Source: WHSW01 sp963821345 (GTDB lineage: Bacteria > Actinomycetota > Thermoleophilia > Solirubrobacterales > 70-9). Taken from it: 64,000 nt of DNA. Where the stretch lies: contig CAWGDM010000001.1 in the NCBI GenBank assembly GCA_963821345.1, forward strand, positions 248,001 to 312,000, given 5' to 3'. How positions within the stretch are numbered: position 1 is the stretch's first letter; each line of letters begins with the position of its first letter. The position numbers were made by a program, and so were the translations under genes. Shown here in pieces: positions 1-8,066 of the stretch. Below the pieces are notes generated by a model. The model was given only the letters and a program-made list of their open reading frames with translations, searched no databases and was not told the origin of the DNA.

Positions 1-14
1 CCACGGCACTCACG

Positions 15-995
15 GTGCACCGCCGCCTCGTCCCCCCGCTTCGCCGCCGCGAGCTTCTCGTGCGCGGAGCCGGCGCCTGGGCGGCGGCGGGCGCGTTCCT
101 CGCCTCGCCGCTGCGCGCGGCGGCGGCGCTGGTCCCGGGCGGCAAGCGCGCGGCCGAGCCTTGTGAGGACAGCTTCGATTGTCCGGAGCATGTCTTCATG
201 CACTGCCGCAATGGGCGCTGTCTGTGCGAGCAGGGTTACACCAGGTGCGACCCGCAGGAGGCCACGGACCGCAAGTGCTTCGACCTGCAGACGAACAAAG
301 ACCATTGCGGGAGTTGCAATCACAGCTGCACGGGCGCCGACCACGACGTCTGCTGCGAGGGCGTATGCGGGGAGTTCGGCCACACTCGGTGCAACTGCGG
401 CGGCGATACCTGCGGTGGCGAGCACGACATCTGCGCCACCCTTTCCGACGACCCCGACTCTCCCTTCTGCTTCCCCTGCGCCGACTTCGGCTGGCGGCGG
501 TGCGGGAACGAGTGCGCCGATCCCGCGGTGCACCGCTGCTGCGGGGGCAGGCTCTACGCCATCGCGAGCCTGCCGCCGGGACAGTGGAAGTGCTGTGGGC
601 CCGCGAGCCGCCGCCGGCTCGTCAACGTCAGCGAGAGCGAGAAGAGCTGCGGCCGATGCGATCGTCGTTGCGCCAGGGACGAGTTCTGCTTCGAGGGCCG
701 GTGCAGAAGGAGCTGTCCGCGGGGCCTGAAGAAGTGCGGGAATACATGCATCGATCGAACGTCGGATCCCGGCAACTGCGGGGATTGCGGCCACAGGTGC
801 TCGGGGCCGTTCGATACCGGGGAGTGCTGCAACGGCAAGTGCTGCGACATCAACGGCGACACGTGCTGCCCCGGGGGGTGCAAGAACACCTCTCTCGACG
901 ACGAGAACTGCGGCGGGTGCGGGAACGTGTGCAGACCGGGCGAGTTCTGCCGGTTCGGCGTCTGTACCTGCCCGCTGGGGAGTACCTGCGGTTGA
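15..995 (+). CDS. Secreted cysteine-rich Stig1-like repeat protein
   Basis: Predicted exported protein of 326 aa starting at a GTG. The N-terminus has a twin-arginine-like stretch (RRRELLVRG, residues 10-18) followed by a hydrophobic Ala-rich segment to about residue 40, which suggests Tat export. The mature part holds 50 cysteines in recurring blocks of the type NCGxCGxxC...GxC (for example DPGNCGDCGHRC and DDENCGGCGNVC). Such blocks resemble the Stig1-like repeats of secreted bacterial and plant proteins and should form many disulfides. No catalytic motif is visible. The true start could lie upstream of the window, since only 14 bases precede it. The function is unknown; an extracellular binding or structural role is an inference. 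Confidence 0.75.
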   Translation: MHRRLVPPLRRRELLVRGAGAWAAAGAFLASPLRAAAALVPGGKRAAEPCEDSFDCPEHVFMHCRNGRCLCEQGYTRCDPQEATDRKCFDLQTNKDHCGSCNHSCTGADHDVCCEGVCGEFGHTRCNCGGDTCGGEHDICATLSDDPDSPFCFPCADFGWRRCGNECADPAVHRCCGGRLYAIASLPPGQWKCCGPASRRRLVNVSESEKSCGRCDRRCARDEFCFEGRCRRSCPRGLKKCGNTCIDRTSDPGNCGDCGHRCSGPFDTGECCNGKCCDINGDTCCPGGCKNTSLDDENCGGCGNVCRPGEFCRFGVCTCPLGSTCG

Positions 996-1083
996 CATAG
1001 CCCCGGTCACGCATGGGCCGGACTGAGGAGGGTGGCCGAGGCGCGCGAGACCATCCCGTTTACGAGCGGGCCACGGCGGATTG

Positions 1084-1107
1084 GACCAATTTGTCTAGTC
1101 TTTGGTC
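1084..1107. promoter_or_regulatory. Palindrome upstream of purU, candidate operator
   Basis: GACCAA (1084-1089) and TTGGTC (1102-1107) form a perfect 6-bp inverted repeat with a 12-base spacer in the AT-richer part of the 182-bp gap before purU. The geometry suits a dimeric regulator. No regulator gene lies next to it, so the assignment is an inference. Confidence 0.25.
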
Positions 1108-1177
1108 AGTGCAGGCCGGGCCGACCGCTCAACGCGCCGAGCCCACGAGCGAGGCTCGATCGGCCGAGCATGGGCAA

Positions 1178-2029
1178 ATGGGGCCGGACAGCGCGCGGGT
1201 CCTCGTTTCCTGTCGCGACCGTCCCGGAATCGTCGCCGCGATCTCGGGTTTCCTGTTCGCCGAGGGCGCGAACGTCATCACCTCGGATCAGTACTCGAGC
1301 GATCCTGAGGACGGGTCGTTCTTTCTGCGAATGAGCTTCCGACTGCCGGGCGTCTCCGAGCGGCGAGCCGAGCTCGAAGCTCAATTCGCCGTGATCGCCG
1401 ACGAGTTCGAGATGGACTGGCGGTTCTCCTACGGCGCGGACATCCCGCGCATCGGACTGATGGTCTCCCGGCACGACCACTGTCTGATGGACCTGCTCTG
1501 GCGTTGGCAGCGAGGAGAGCTACCGGCCGAGATCAGCGTCGTGGTCTCCAACCACACAGATCTCGAGGAGGCAGTGCGCGGGTTCGGGATCCCATACCGG
1601 CACATCCCGGTCGACCGAAGCGACAAGCCAGCGGCCGAGGCCGCTGCTGTCGAGGCCCTAGCCGGAAACGACCTGGTGGTGCTGGCCCGCTACATGCAGA
1701 TTTTGAGCGGCGAGTTCCTTGGCAGCCTCGGCTGCCCGGTGATCAACATCCACCACTCGTTCCTGCCGGCGTTCGCCGGCGCCGACCCCTACGCCCGCGC
1801 TCGCACTCGCGGCGTGAAGCTGATCGGCGCGACCGCCCACTACGTCACCGAGGAGCTCGACGCCGGGCCGATCGTCGAACAGGACGTCCTGCGGGTGAAC
1901 CATCGGTACACCCCCGCAGATCTGGAGCGAGTCGGCCGCGACGTGGAGCGTGTGGTGCTCGCACGGGCAGTGCGCAGCCACCTCGACGACCGCGTGCTGG
2001 TCGACGGCGAGCGAACGATCGTCTTTTGA
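1178..2029 (+). CDS. purU: Formyltetrahydrofolate deformylase
   Basis: Hydrolyses 10-formyltetrahydrofolate to formate and tetrahydrofolate, balancing one-carbon units and feeding formate to purine synthesis. The 283-aa product from ATG 1178 has an N-terminal ACT domain (about residues 5-80, VLVSCRDRPGIVAAISGFL) followed by a formyltransferase-fold domain. The catalytic Asn-His pair is in NIHHSFLPAF, and the later conserved Asp is in ATAHYVTEELDAGP. The length matches the family. The same frame is open upstream to 1013, but that stretch is low-complexity and lies before the ACT domain, so 1178 is preferred. Cytosolic. It stands alone, with a small palindrome upstream. Confidence 0.93.
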   Translation: MGPDSARVLVSCRDRPGIVAAISGFLFAEGANVITSDQYSSDPEDGSFFLRMSFRLPGVSERRAELEAQFAVIADEFEMDWRFSYGADIPRIGLMVSRHDHCLMDLLWRWQRGELPAEISVVVSNHTDLEEAVRGFGIPYRHIPVDRSDKPAAEAAAVEALAGNDLVVLARYMQILSGEFLGSLGCPVINIHHSFLPAFAGADPYARARTRGVKLIGATAHYVTEELDAGPIVEQDVLRVNHRYTPADLERVGRDVERVVLARAVRSHLDDRVLVDGERTIVF

Positions 2030-2075
2030 ACCGACCTAGACGCCGCCGGTGAAGTCGGGCAGCGGCTACTTGGCG

Positions 2076-2478
2076 CTAGTCAGCCCACCAGTCGCGCTGG
2101 CCCTCGACGTCTTCGCGCGGAGCATCGCCGAGATTGGGCGCGCCGATGACGATGATCTCGAGGCCCTCCGGCCCGGCCTCGTAGCCTCGCCACGTACCGG
2201 GCGAAACGCGCACCGCGTCCCACTCGTTGAGCTCGACGATCTCGTCGTCGAGCTTCATCCGCCCGCTCCCGCGCAGGACCACGTACACCTCCTCCTGCTT
2301 CTTGTGCGTGTGGCCGTACGGAAAGCGATAGTCCGGGCGGAACGCGCTGGTAGCCCAGGCCGGATTGCTCGAGCTCGAGCGCGTCGGTCGCCAAGCGGAA
2401 CTCCAGGTCCGGCGCGCCGTCGAACCCGGACCCGACGTCCTCCAGGTCCTCCTTGAGGTTCCTGCGCGTGAACGGCAC
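2076..2478 (-). CDS. Cupin-domain protein, frameshifted
   Basis: Small single-domain cupin of about 133 aa. The first part, from ATG 2478, reads MPFTRRNLKEDLEDVGSGF and runs to GYQRVPPG. Homology then continues in another frame as YRFPYGHTHKKQEEVYVVL, which carries the metal-binding G(X)HxH...E cupin motif 1, and on to the stop at 2076. The shift is close to 2340, where GGAC appears in place of a GGN codon, so there is one extra base. Both halves keep family features, so a sequencing or assembly error is as likely as a pseudogene. It lies 34 bp downstream of the NTF2-like gene on the same strand. Substrate unknown. Confidence 0.7.
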
Positions 2479-2512
2479 GCTCGCAATCCTATGCGTGCCC
2501 TGGCTGGGGTCG

Positions 2513-3019
2513 CTAGGCGGCCCCGGACATCATCTCCAGCAGCCGATCGGCCTGCTCGCCGCCCGCGGCGGGGAGACCCGCTGGGTCGAGCATGCCGAGC
2601 TGAATGAGCACCGTCGCCTGGTCCCAGTAGATGTGCTCATAGGCGATCTTGTCGCCCTCGAAGCCCATGACGACGACCGTGGGCACACGCACCTTGCGGC
2701 CCGTGGGGGCGACGCCGGGAAGCATGAACGGCACCTCCGCGTCGTGGGTGAACTCGAGCACGAACTCGTCGATCACCCGGTTCTCGGACACCGTGCGCGC
2801 GATCGGGTGCAGGACCGCGTCCGCAGGCGTCTGGCCGATGAAGTGCTCGACGTAGAACTCGCGCACCGCCTCCCCTCCCGACGCCCCGATCAGCGATGGG
2901 ACGTGCCAGACGTAGGGCTCAGCGACCATCGTCGCCATCGTCGCGTCGATGTCCTTGGTCTCGAACTCGCTCGCCACGTGCTCGTCGAAGACAGCTCCGA
3001 GGTCGGCTCCGGCGCTCAT
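2513..3019 (-). CDS. SnoaL/NTF2-like protein
   Basis: 168-aa alpha+beta-barrel protein of the SnoaL/NTF2-like superfamily, starting at ATG 3019. A good Shine-Dalgarno (GGAGGTG) sits a few bases upstream and decides the start against an in-frame ATG at 3163. Typical features are an N-terminal helix (DEHVASEFETKDIDATMATM), the YVWHVPSL strand and a conserved EFVLEFTHD strand. The family includes ester cyclases, isomerases and many uncharacterised proteins, and this one resembles the dienelactone/steroid-isomerase-like group. It may be cotranscribed with the cupin. Exact substrate unknown. Confidence 0.75.
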   Translation of the reverse strand: MSAGADLGAVFDEHVASEFETKDIDATMATMVAEPYVWHVPSLIGASGGEAVREFYVEHFIGQTPADAVLHPIARTVSENRVIDEFVLEFTHDAEVPFMLPGVAPTGRKVRVPTVVVMGFEGDKIAYEHIYWDQATVLIQLGMLDPAGLPAAGGEQADRLLEMMSGAA

Positions 3020-3377
3020 CTCACACCTCCAAGTCGTGTCGTGCCTGACATCCTCGCCGATGCCGCCGCACCTTTCCACCCGCGCGCGAGCACAGCGAGC
3101 GCCTACCCGAGCGGCTGATCCGGGCGATCGGAGGGGTGCGAAGGGACCGGCGGGGTCGACCACGACGACGACTTCGTAGCCGCCGGACTGGAGACGACCT
3201 CGCCCACCGACGCTGCCTTTACATCGCGAGAGTGGGTCCCACTGCGGCCGAGGATCTCGACCGGCTCGAACCAGCTATGCCAGATCGAGATCAACGTCTC
3301 CGAGCGCCCCGCCCATCGCCGAGCCGGCCGAGCCAAAGTCCAGCATGTAGTCGAGTAATCCTCGATACGGTCACGGC
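3020..3377. other. 358-bp gap without a supported gene
   Basis: Open frames exist on both strands (for example a 77-codon minus frame over 3103-3336), but none has a recognisable domain or good ribosome-binding site. No repeat or tRNA seen. It could hold the promoter of the NTF2-like gene. Confidence 0.4.
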
Positions 3378-3722
3378 GTGGCGGAATGCTTCTGCGGCTG
3401 CGGTCGGAATGTGCGATTTGCGGACCGCGGTATGAGTGGGCGGGGCCACCGCACCGTCGAGTTACTCAAACAGCTTCGCGCCGCCCGGACCAAGGTTGAG
3501 AAGCAAGGGCCGCTCGCGGAGGGAGCCGACAACGCTCGTCTCCTTTCAGCGCTCGACTCGATGATCGAGCAGGGGGAGGAGTTCGAAGGGTTCTGGAGGG
3601 ACGCTGTCCACGGTGACGCTCCATCACGGGCTGAGGTCCGTGAGACCAAGCGCGAGTGGCGCGCTTGGGCCGTCGTAGGGCGGGACGCAACGCGCGATCT
3701 GAGCGGCCCGAGCGGTTCCTAG
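3378..3722 (+). CDS. Hypothetical protein with N-terminal CxCxC motif
   Basis: 114-aa protein from GTG 3378. The N-terminus (AECFCGCGRNVRFADRGMSG) has three closely spaced cysteines and a histidine soon after, suggesting a small metal-binding knuckle, followed by a charged helical region (about residues 25-80). I do not recognise the family. It lies just outside the tRNA-Arg island, 140 bp from the truncated tRNA copy. Codon use looks like its neighbours. The function is not predictable. Confidence 0.5.
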   Translation: MAECFCGCGRNVRFADRGMSGRGHRTVELLKQLRAARTKVEKQGPLAEGADNARLLSALDSMIEQGEEFEGFWRDAVHGDAPSRAEVRETKREWRAWAVVGRDATRDLSGPSGS

Positions 3723-3830
3723 CGGCCCGATCGCATCACGCCCCTCCCTCCGCTCCCCCGGCCGTGGGCTGCCCGTGGCCTAGGCGCGACGTAGGCGCGC
3801 TGAATCGACCGCTCGCCTCCCGGAAACGAG

Positions 3831-3853
3831 AAACCCAACCTGAGCTGGGCTTT
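3831..3853 (-). terminator. Hairpin after the displaced tRNA-Arg 3' end
   Basis: On the minus strand AAGCCCA and TGGGTTT can pair around an 8-base loop, followed by a short T run. It sits directly beyond the partial tRNA copy, where the terminator of the original tRNA-Arg gene would be. Confidence 0.45.
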
Positions 3854-3860
3854 CCTACAA

Positions 3861-3902
3861 CGGGCCCGACAGGATTCGAACCTGTGACCTTCGGTTTCGT
3901 AG
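3861..3902 (-). repeat. 42-bp direct repeat of tRNA-Arg 3' part (candidate attR)
   Basis: Exact copy of 9583-9624, which is the 3' portion of tRNA-Arg from the anticodon loop to the discriminator base. The flanking bases differ on both sides. A partial tRNA copy in the same orientation, followed by a terminator-like hairpin, is the usual scar of integration into a tRNA 3' end. The complete gene is 5.7 kb away. Confidence 0.85.
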
Positions 3903-3964
3903 GTGATCGAGGGCATCGGCCCAAAACCGCAGACGTCTGCGGGTTCTGGGTAGCGATTGCCGGT

Positions 3965-3990
3965 TGCGGGATGGCCCGCGGGATGGTTTT
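3965..3990 (+). repeat. 26-bp imperfect repeat near one island end
   Basis: Matches 9451-9476 in the same orientation at 24 of 26 positions. Each copy contains GCGGGATGG twice. Both copies lie inside the island within about 110 bp of a 42-bp repeat. They could be remains of paired integrase termini or recombinase arm sites. Confidence 0.6.
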
Positions 3991-4092
3991 GAGAGTTTTG
4001 AGACACCCAGAGCCCTGAAACGACGCTTGGGCGGCGGGACGCATGCGCGGTCACATGGCCGTGGAACCTCGGGTCCGAGCTAGTGTCGGACC

Positions 4093-4347
4093 ATGCCGGA
4101 GCGGGAAACGATCGACTGGCGTCGGGAACTGCGCTCCCTGCTCGACCGAAGCAAGGGGGAGAACACGTGGGTCAGTGGGAAGATGGAGCTCGTCTTGAAC
4201 TCGGGCGAAACGATCGAAGGCACCCTCGAACGGCTCGAGCATGACGCCGGCATCGCCGTGATGAGCACCCCCTCGGGCGAGCAGCGGGTAGAGATCAGCG
4301 AGGTCGTCGACGCCGAGCGATCAGGCCGGCGCGCTCGAGCACCTTGA
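4093..4347 (+). CDS. Hypothetical protein, 3' end probably lost
   Basis: 84-aa frame from ATG 4093 with a convincing globular N-terminal part (charged helix, then KMELVLNSGETIEGTLERLE as a beta pair). The C-terminal 10 residues (SGRRARAP) read into the antisense of the ArsR gene, so the gene appears cut at about 4320, where the ArsR fragment also loses its 3' end. A recombination junction between two gene fragments is the likely explanation. Family not recognised; the compact beta segment faintly recalls small SH3-like or LSm-like folds. Confidence 0.4.
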   Translation: MPERETIDWRRELRSLLDRSKGENTWVSGKMELVLNSGETIEGTLERLEHDAGIAVMSTPSGEQRVEISEVVDAERSGRRARAP

Positions 4348-4495
4348 AGTGCCGCGAGATCGCCGGTCCGCTAACGGGGAAGGGATCCGCGAGCTCGGTC
4401 ACGGTCGCCTCGCCCTCAGCGAGCCGGGTCAGGATCGAGCGTCGCGTGGGATCGGCGAGGGCGGAGAAGATGAGGCTGAGCTGGTCGGTCGGCAT
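4295..4495 (-). pseudogene. ArsR-family regulator, truncated
   Basis: 66-aa fragment of a winged-helix ArsR/SmtB-type repressor. The start matches the family well (LSLIFSALADPTRRSILTRL, then the recognition helix region GPAISRHFKVLERAGLI). Family members run to about 100-120 aa. Here the sequence becomes Arg-rich and stops where the wing should be, so the C-terminal third is missing. It overlaps the 3' end of the convergent orphan frame by 53 bp. The start codon is flanked by an intact palindrome (4497-4510), so this copy was once autoregulated. Confidence 0.75.
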
Positions 4496-4496
4496 A

Positions 4497-4510
4497 TAAC
4501 GAGTCCGTTA
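4497..4510. promoter_or_regulatory. Palindromic operator candidate of the ArsR gene
   Basis: TAACG-AGTC-CGTTA lies immediately upstream of the ArsR start, and a further CGTTA half-site is at 4522-4526. ArsR-family repressors commonly bind such imperfect inverted repeats over their own promoter. The AT-rich context here fits a promoter. Confidence 0.5.
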
Positions 4511-4718
4511 TCTAATGGCCCCGTTAAATACGATCGGCCTTCAGAGGTCAAAAGTCGTCCGGGGGTATTAGCCGACCACCCCGCGAACTAATTGAGCGTA
4601 TGTTCGTATGCCCAGTGGGTTTGCGCGGTACCGGCGTCGCGGGTGGCGCGGGGAAACAAGCGGCGCGAGGAAAGCCTGGATCTGGTGGACGAGGCCCTTA
4701 ACTGCGCTAGAAGGACTA

Positions 4719-5315
4719 TCAACCTGCGCTCTTAGGGCCCGCGGGCGTTGCGCGCCGCTCCGCCTCGACCTGGATCGCATCGAGCGACGACGCGACCGCA
4801 GCTTCCCATGGGGCAGCGACCCGGTCGGCCCACCATTCGCCGAGCCGCCAAAAGTCGGCGCCGAGTTCGCCGGAGTAGGTGAAGCTGGTTCCACCCGGCG
4901 CCTCGCGCAGCCGGTAGGTCTCGGCGACATATGGGACCGGGCCACGGACAAGTCGAAAGTTGATTTGCTCAGGACGCTCGAAGCGCACTGTCTCGAGTGT
5001 GCTCGTCGTCAGGCGCCCGACCTTGGTCAGATGCTCGGCCAGAACCATGTCCTGGCCGCGTTCCCAGACACGCAGCTTGTCGGCCATCGCGCGCGGTGTC
5101 CGGCCGAGATACGGCGCGGCAATCACGTCGAAGACGACTTCGGGCGAGGCAGCGAACGTGCGCGTGATCGGGCCGAGCGGGCGGACTCGCCGACCAATCC
5201 CGAGGTCGAGCGTCAGCGCACCGCGCACGTTCAAGACGTAGCCAGCCGCGACCACAACCAAAGGCGGAGTTAGGCGACGCAAGATCACAGCCCAGGCACG
5301 CTTGAATAATCCCAA
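4719..5315 (-). CDS. SRPBCC-family membrane-anchored protein
   Basis: 198-aa protein from ATG 5315. One hydrophobic segment (about residues 10-28, LRRLTPPLVVVAAGYVLNV) precedes a START/Bet v1-like SRPBCC domain beginning near ITRTFAASPEVVFDVIAAPY and ending with the long C-terminal helix (WADRVAAPWEAAVASSLDAI). SRPBCC domains bind hydrophobic ligands, and this one should face one side of the membrane. It lies inside the tRNA-Arg island and its 5' end abuts a truncated plus-strand frame. Ligand unknown. Confidence 0.7.
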   Translation of the reverse strand: MGLFKRAWAVILRRLTPPLVVVAAGYVLNVRGALTLDLGIGRRVRPLGPITRTFAASPEVVFDVIAAPYLGRTPRAMADKLRVWERGQDMVLAEHLTKVGRLTTSTLETVRFERPEQINFRLVRGPVPYVAETYRLREAPGGTSFTYSGELGADFWRLGEWWADRVAAPWEAAVASSLDAIQVEAERRATPAGPKSAG

Positions 5316-5322
5316 CCTCGAG

Positions 5323-5560
5323 ATGTTTCCGCAATCAGAGGGCGAGCGCTGGACTGCCGAGGCGCTCAGCGAGCTACGCCGGCGTCGCTACACGCACGAG
5401 GCTTGGATTGCACTTGCCCAAGCGTCACTTGAACGTTCTGCAGCTGAGCGGCAACGGCGCCCGGCCCTTGCCCGACAGGCGCGAGGTTGGGGCCTCGGAG
5501 GGGCGCTCGCCTGGGTCGGCGCTTGCGTGGTCGGCCTCAAGAGGCGTGAGCTCGAGCTGC
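5323..5560 (+). pseudogene. 5' fragment of an unknown membrane-associated gene
   Basis: From ATG 5323 the frame encodes about 75 plausible residues (GERWTAEALSELRRRRYTHE, an Ala/Arg-rich helix, then GWGLGGALAWVGACVVGL, which looks like a membrane segment). It then runs into sequence that is antisense to the IS110 remnant. The gene therefore seems cut by, or together with, the IS110 insertion. The pattern recalls the ends of some actinobacterial phosphatidyltransferase-like proteins, but I cannot assign it. Confidence 0.35.
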
Positions 5561-5599
5561 CCTGCATCCGAGGGCTCGTTTGGTGGATTGCGGTTTGGC

Positions 5600-6089
5600 G
5601 GATGCTCGACTCGGTGACCGGGCAGGGGCGCCCGAAGTTGATCAGGGTCGAGTGGATGCGGTTCTTCAGCATCGAGCGGTGCTTGACCAGGTGCAGGCGG
5701 AACCTCGCGAGCTCGCGCTCTTCGCGGACCGTCGGGTCCGGCAGCCAGATCGCCGGCACCAGGTCGCGCTGGGAAAGCACCGCCAACACCATCGAGTCGA
5801 TGCGGTCCGTCTTGCAGGCCAGCGGCGCGAGGCCCTTGACCTTCTGGGCGTCGGCGATCTCGACCGACCAGCCCTCTTGCTCGAGCGTGTCGTGGACGAT
5901 CCGCGCACCGGTCATCGACTCGATCACCGCGCAGACGGGCTGGCCGTGGACCTCCTCGATTCGGTGGGCCAGCGTTCTCAGCGAGCCGACGTCAGGCGGG
6001 ACGACGAGCTGGTCGAGGTGCTCGCCTCTCTCGCTCAGCCGGCAAACGTCGATTTTCTTTCGACTTAGGTCGAGTCCAGCGTGCAACAT
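5600..6089 (-). mobile_element. IS110-family transposase, 3'-truncated
   Basis: The frame opening at ATG 6089 encodes the N-terminal DEDD (RuvC-like) domain of an IS110-type transposase: D7 in MLHAGLDLSRKKIDVC, a Glu in VIESMTGARI and the KTDRIDSMVLA motif. Homology ends at about 5610, after HSTLINFGRPCPVTE. The C-terminal transposase_20 domain with its catalytic Ser is absent, so the element is dead. The open frame continues to 5388 but is not transposase sequence. The 5' flank (6090-6298) probably includes the old left end. Confidence 0.8.
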
Positions 6090-6298
6090 GTGAAGCGGGC
6101 CTCCTTGGTGTGCCTCGGTTGGTGATCACGACTGAGCGTGTCACCGACGGGGGCCCTTCTTCATGGCAGTCCAAAGCGACACCGTCGAGGTCGACCGGAA
6201 CAGCACCGCGATGGCTCCGGGGTTGACCGCCTGTGTGGCCGGAGGTACGGTCGCACCGTGTTGGGCCGGACGGCTGGCCCTAGGGAGAGGAGGCTCGG

Positions 6299-7264
6299 AT
6301 GTCGGCGCGTTACCGCGATGGACTGCCACAGCTCGCTGGTGGCCTGTTTGTCACCGATGGCGGCCTCGAGACAACGCTGGTCTTCCACGAGGGCATCGAC
6401 CTGCCCGAGTTCGCCGCCTACGATCTGCTTACCCGCCCGGGCGGTAGGGATCGACTGCGTCGGTACTACGCGCCCTACCTTCAGCTTGCCGGAGAGCAGC
6501 ACGCCGGATTCGTCCTCGAAACCCCGACCTGGCGCGCGAGCGAGGTCTGGGGCGAGCGTATCGGCCACAATCGCGCCGATCTCGAGCGGCTCAATCGCGA
6601 GGCCGTCACCCTGATGGAGGAGCTTCGCGCCGAGGCCGAGGGCGATGGCGATGGCGGAATCGGTCCGATTGTGATCAGCGGCTGCATCGGCCCCCATGAC
6701 GACGGCTACACCCCCTCGGTGCTCCTCGACGCCGCGGACGCTGGCGAGTACCACGCCGCCCAGATTGCCACCTTCGCGGACACGGCCGCAGACATGGTCT
6801 CGGCGATCACGATGACCTACGTCGAGGAGGCGATCGGTATCGCCCGCGCGGCGTCTGTGGCCGGGATTCCGGTGGCGGTCTCGTTTACCGTCGAGACCGA
6901 CGGTCGGCTGCCGAGCGGCCAGGATCTCGGCGAGGCGATCGGAGAGGTCGATGCCGATTCCGACTCAGCGGTCGCCTACTTCATGGTCAACTGCGCCCAC
7001 CCCACCCACTTCGCGGACGTGTTCGCCCAGCGGGCCGGATGGCATTCGCGCATTCGAGGGATCTGCGCCAACGCCTCGACTCTCAGCCACGCACAACTCG
7101 ACGAAGCGACGGAGCTCGACGACGGCGACCCGGACGACCTCGCCGCGCGCTACCTCGACCTTCGTGGAAAGCTCCCCGAGCTCAGCGTGCTTGGCGGATG
7201 CTGTGGGACCGACCAGCGCCACGTGGGGGCGATCACCCGTGCGTGGGGCGAGTCGCGGGCCTAG
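6299..7264 (+). CDS. Homocysteine S-methyltransferase family protein
   Basis: 321-aa protein with a strong ribosome-binding site (GGGAGAGGAGG, 6283-6293) before ATG 6299. It belongs to the MHT/BHMT barrel family, which transfers a methyl group from S-methylmethionine, betaine or a related donor to homocysteine. The zinc ligands are visible as the Cys in FMVNCAHPTHF and the vicinal pair in LGGCCGTDQRH near the C-terminus. The glycine-rich start VTDGGLETTL also fits. It is the only clearly intact metabolic gene inside the tRNA-Arg island and lies between two IS remnants, so it may be cargo. The methyl donor cannot be told from sequence. Confidence 0.85.
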   Translation: MSARYRDGLPQLAGGLFVTDGGLETTLVFHEGIDLPEFAAYDLLTRPGGRDRLRRYYAPYLQLAGEQHAGFVLETPTWRASEVWGERIGHNRADLERLNREAVTLMEELRAEAEGDGDGGIGPIVISGCIGPHDDGYTPSVLLDAADAGEYHAAQIATFADTAADMVSAITMTYVEEAIGIARAASVAGIPVAVSFTVETDGRLPSGQDLGEAIGEVDADSDSAVAYFMVNCAHPTHFADVFAQRAGWHSRIRGICANASTLSHAQLDEATELDDGDPDDLAARYLDLRGKLPELSVLGGCCGTDQRHVGAITRAWGESRA

Positions 7265-7405
7265 GGGGGCTCCTGCGGCGGGACGGAGTCGCGTGTCGCC
7301 CAAGAACCAGCGTCCGCAAGTGCACGCTTTTCGTGGCGGTCTCAAACCACCGCCGCACCACCCACCAGAGTCAGCGACCCGCTGATCAACGAAGGAGGTG
7401 CGGTG

Positions 7406-7950
7406 ATGCCGAAGGGCTACGCCATGGCCGAGGCCACAAAGGACGCGATCTGGGAGCTGCGAGCGCAGGGCCTGAGCGATCGCGAGGTCGGCCGGCGGCT
7501 CGGGCTGCCGCTGGGGAGCGTGAGTAACCACCTGGCGAGGACGGGAGGGATCCGGCCGAGGGCCCGCCGGCGCCCCGAGCGCTGCCTGACCGCGCGCAGA
7601 GCGCGAGGAGATCTCACGGGCGATCGCCCGCGGCCACTCGGCCCGCCAGATCGCCCGGGCCCTGGGGCGCTCCCACACGACGATCGCCCGTGAGATCGAC
7701 CGCTGCGGTGGGCGGCGGGCCTACCGCGCCCACGCCGCCGAGCGCGAGGCCTGGCAGCGGGCGCGGCGTCCGCGACCGACCAAGCTAGAGCTCTGCGGTG
7801 TCTCCCACGAGACGATCTACCGCGCCCTTTACGTCCAGGCCCGAGGCACGCTCAAGCGCGAGCTCCACCAAGCACCTGCGAAGGGGCCGCTCGAGGCGAT
7901 GCGCCCTCCATGCAAGGCGAAAGTGCTGCTTGCGGCAGGCGGCACGTGTG
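7406..7950 (+). mobile_element. IS30-family transposase remnant
   Basis: ATG 7406 follows a near-perfect Shine-Dalgarno (GAAGGAGGTG, 7391-7400). The first frame encodes an HTH (LSDREVGRRLGLPLGSVSNH). Near 7605 homology moves to another frame: EEISRAIARGHSARQIARAL, then GRSHTTIAREIDR, the second HTH typical of IS30. The hallmark SHETIYRALYVQARGTLKRE follows directly after RPTKLEL, although about 40 residues normally separate these blocks, so there is also an internal deletion. The C-terminal DDE domain is absent. Non-functional. Confidence 0.8.
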
Positions 7951-8066
7951 GAAATGATCACCCGTCCGCTGGTGAGCCCGGGGGCAGCGCAAGCCCGACC
8001 GGTCGGCGCGAAATACTCGTCGGCGTGGCCGGGCCGGCGCAAGTGCGAGAGGAAGTCGTCGGAGTA

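Noticed and set aside
1013..1177. Longer purU start at 1013
   Set aside because: The extra 55 residues precede the ACT domain, are low-complexity and include an operator-like palindrome; 1178 gives the family length.
3719..4054. Minus-strand frames ending over the partial tRNA
   Set aside because: They translate the tRNA copy and flanking repeat and show no protein family.
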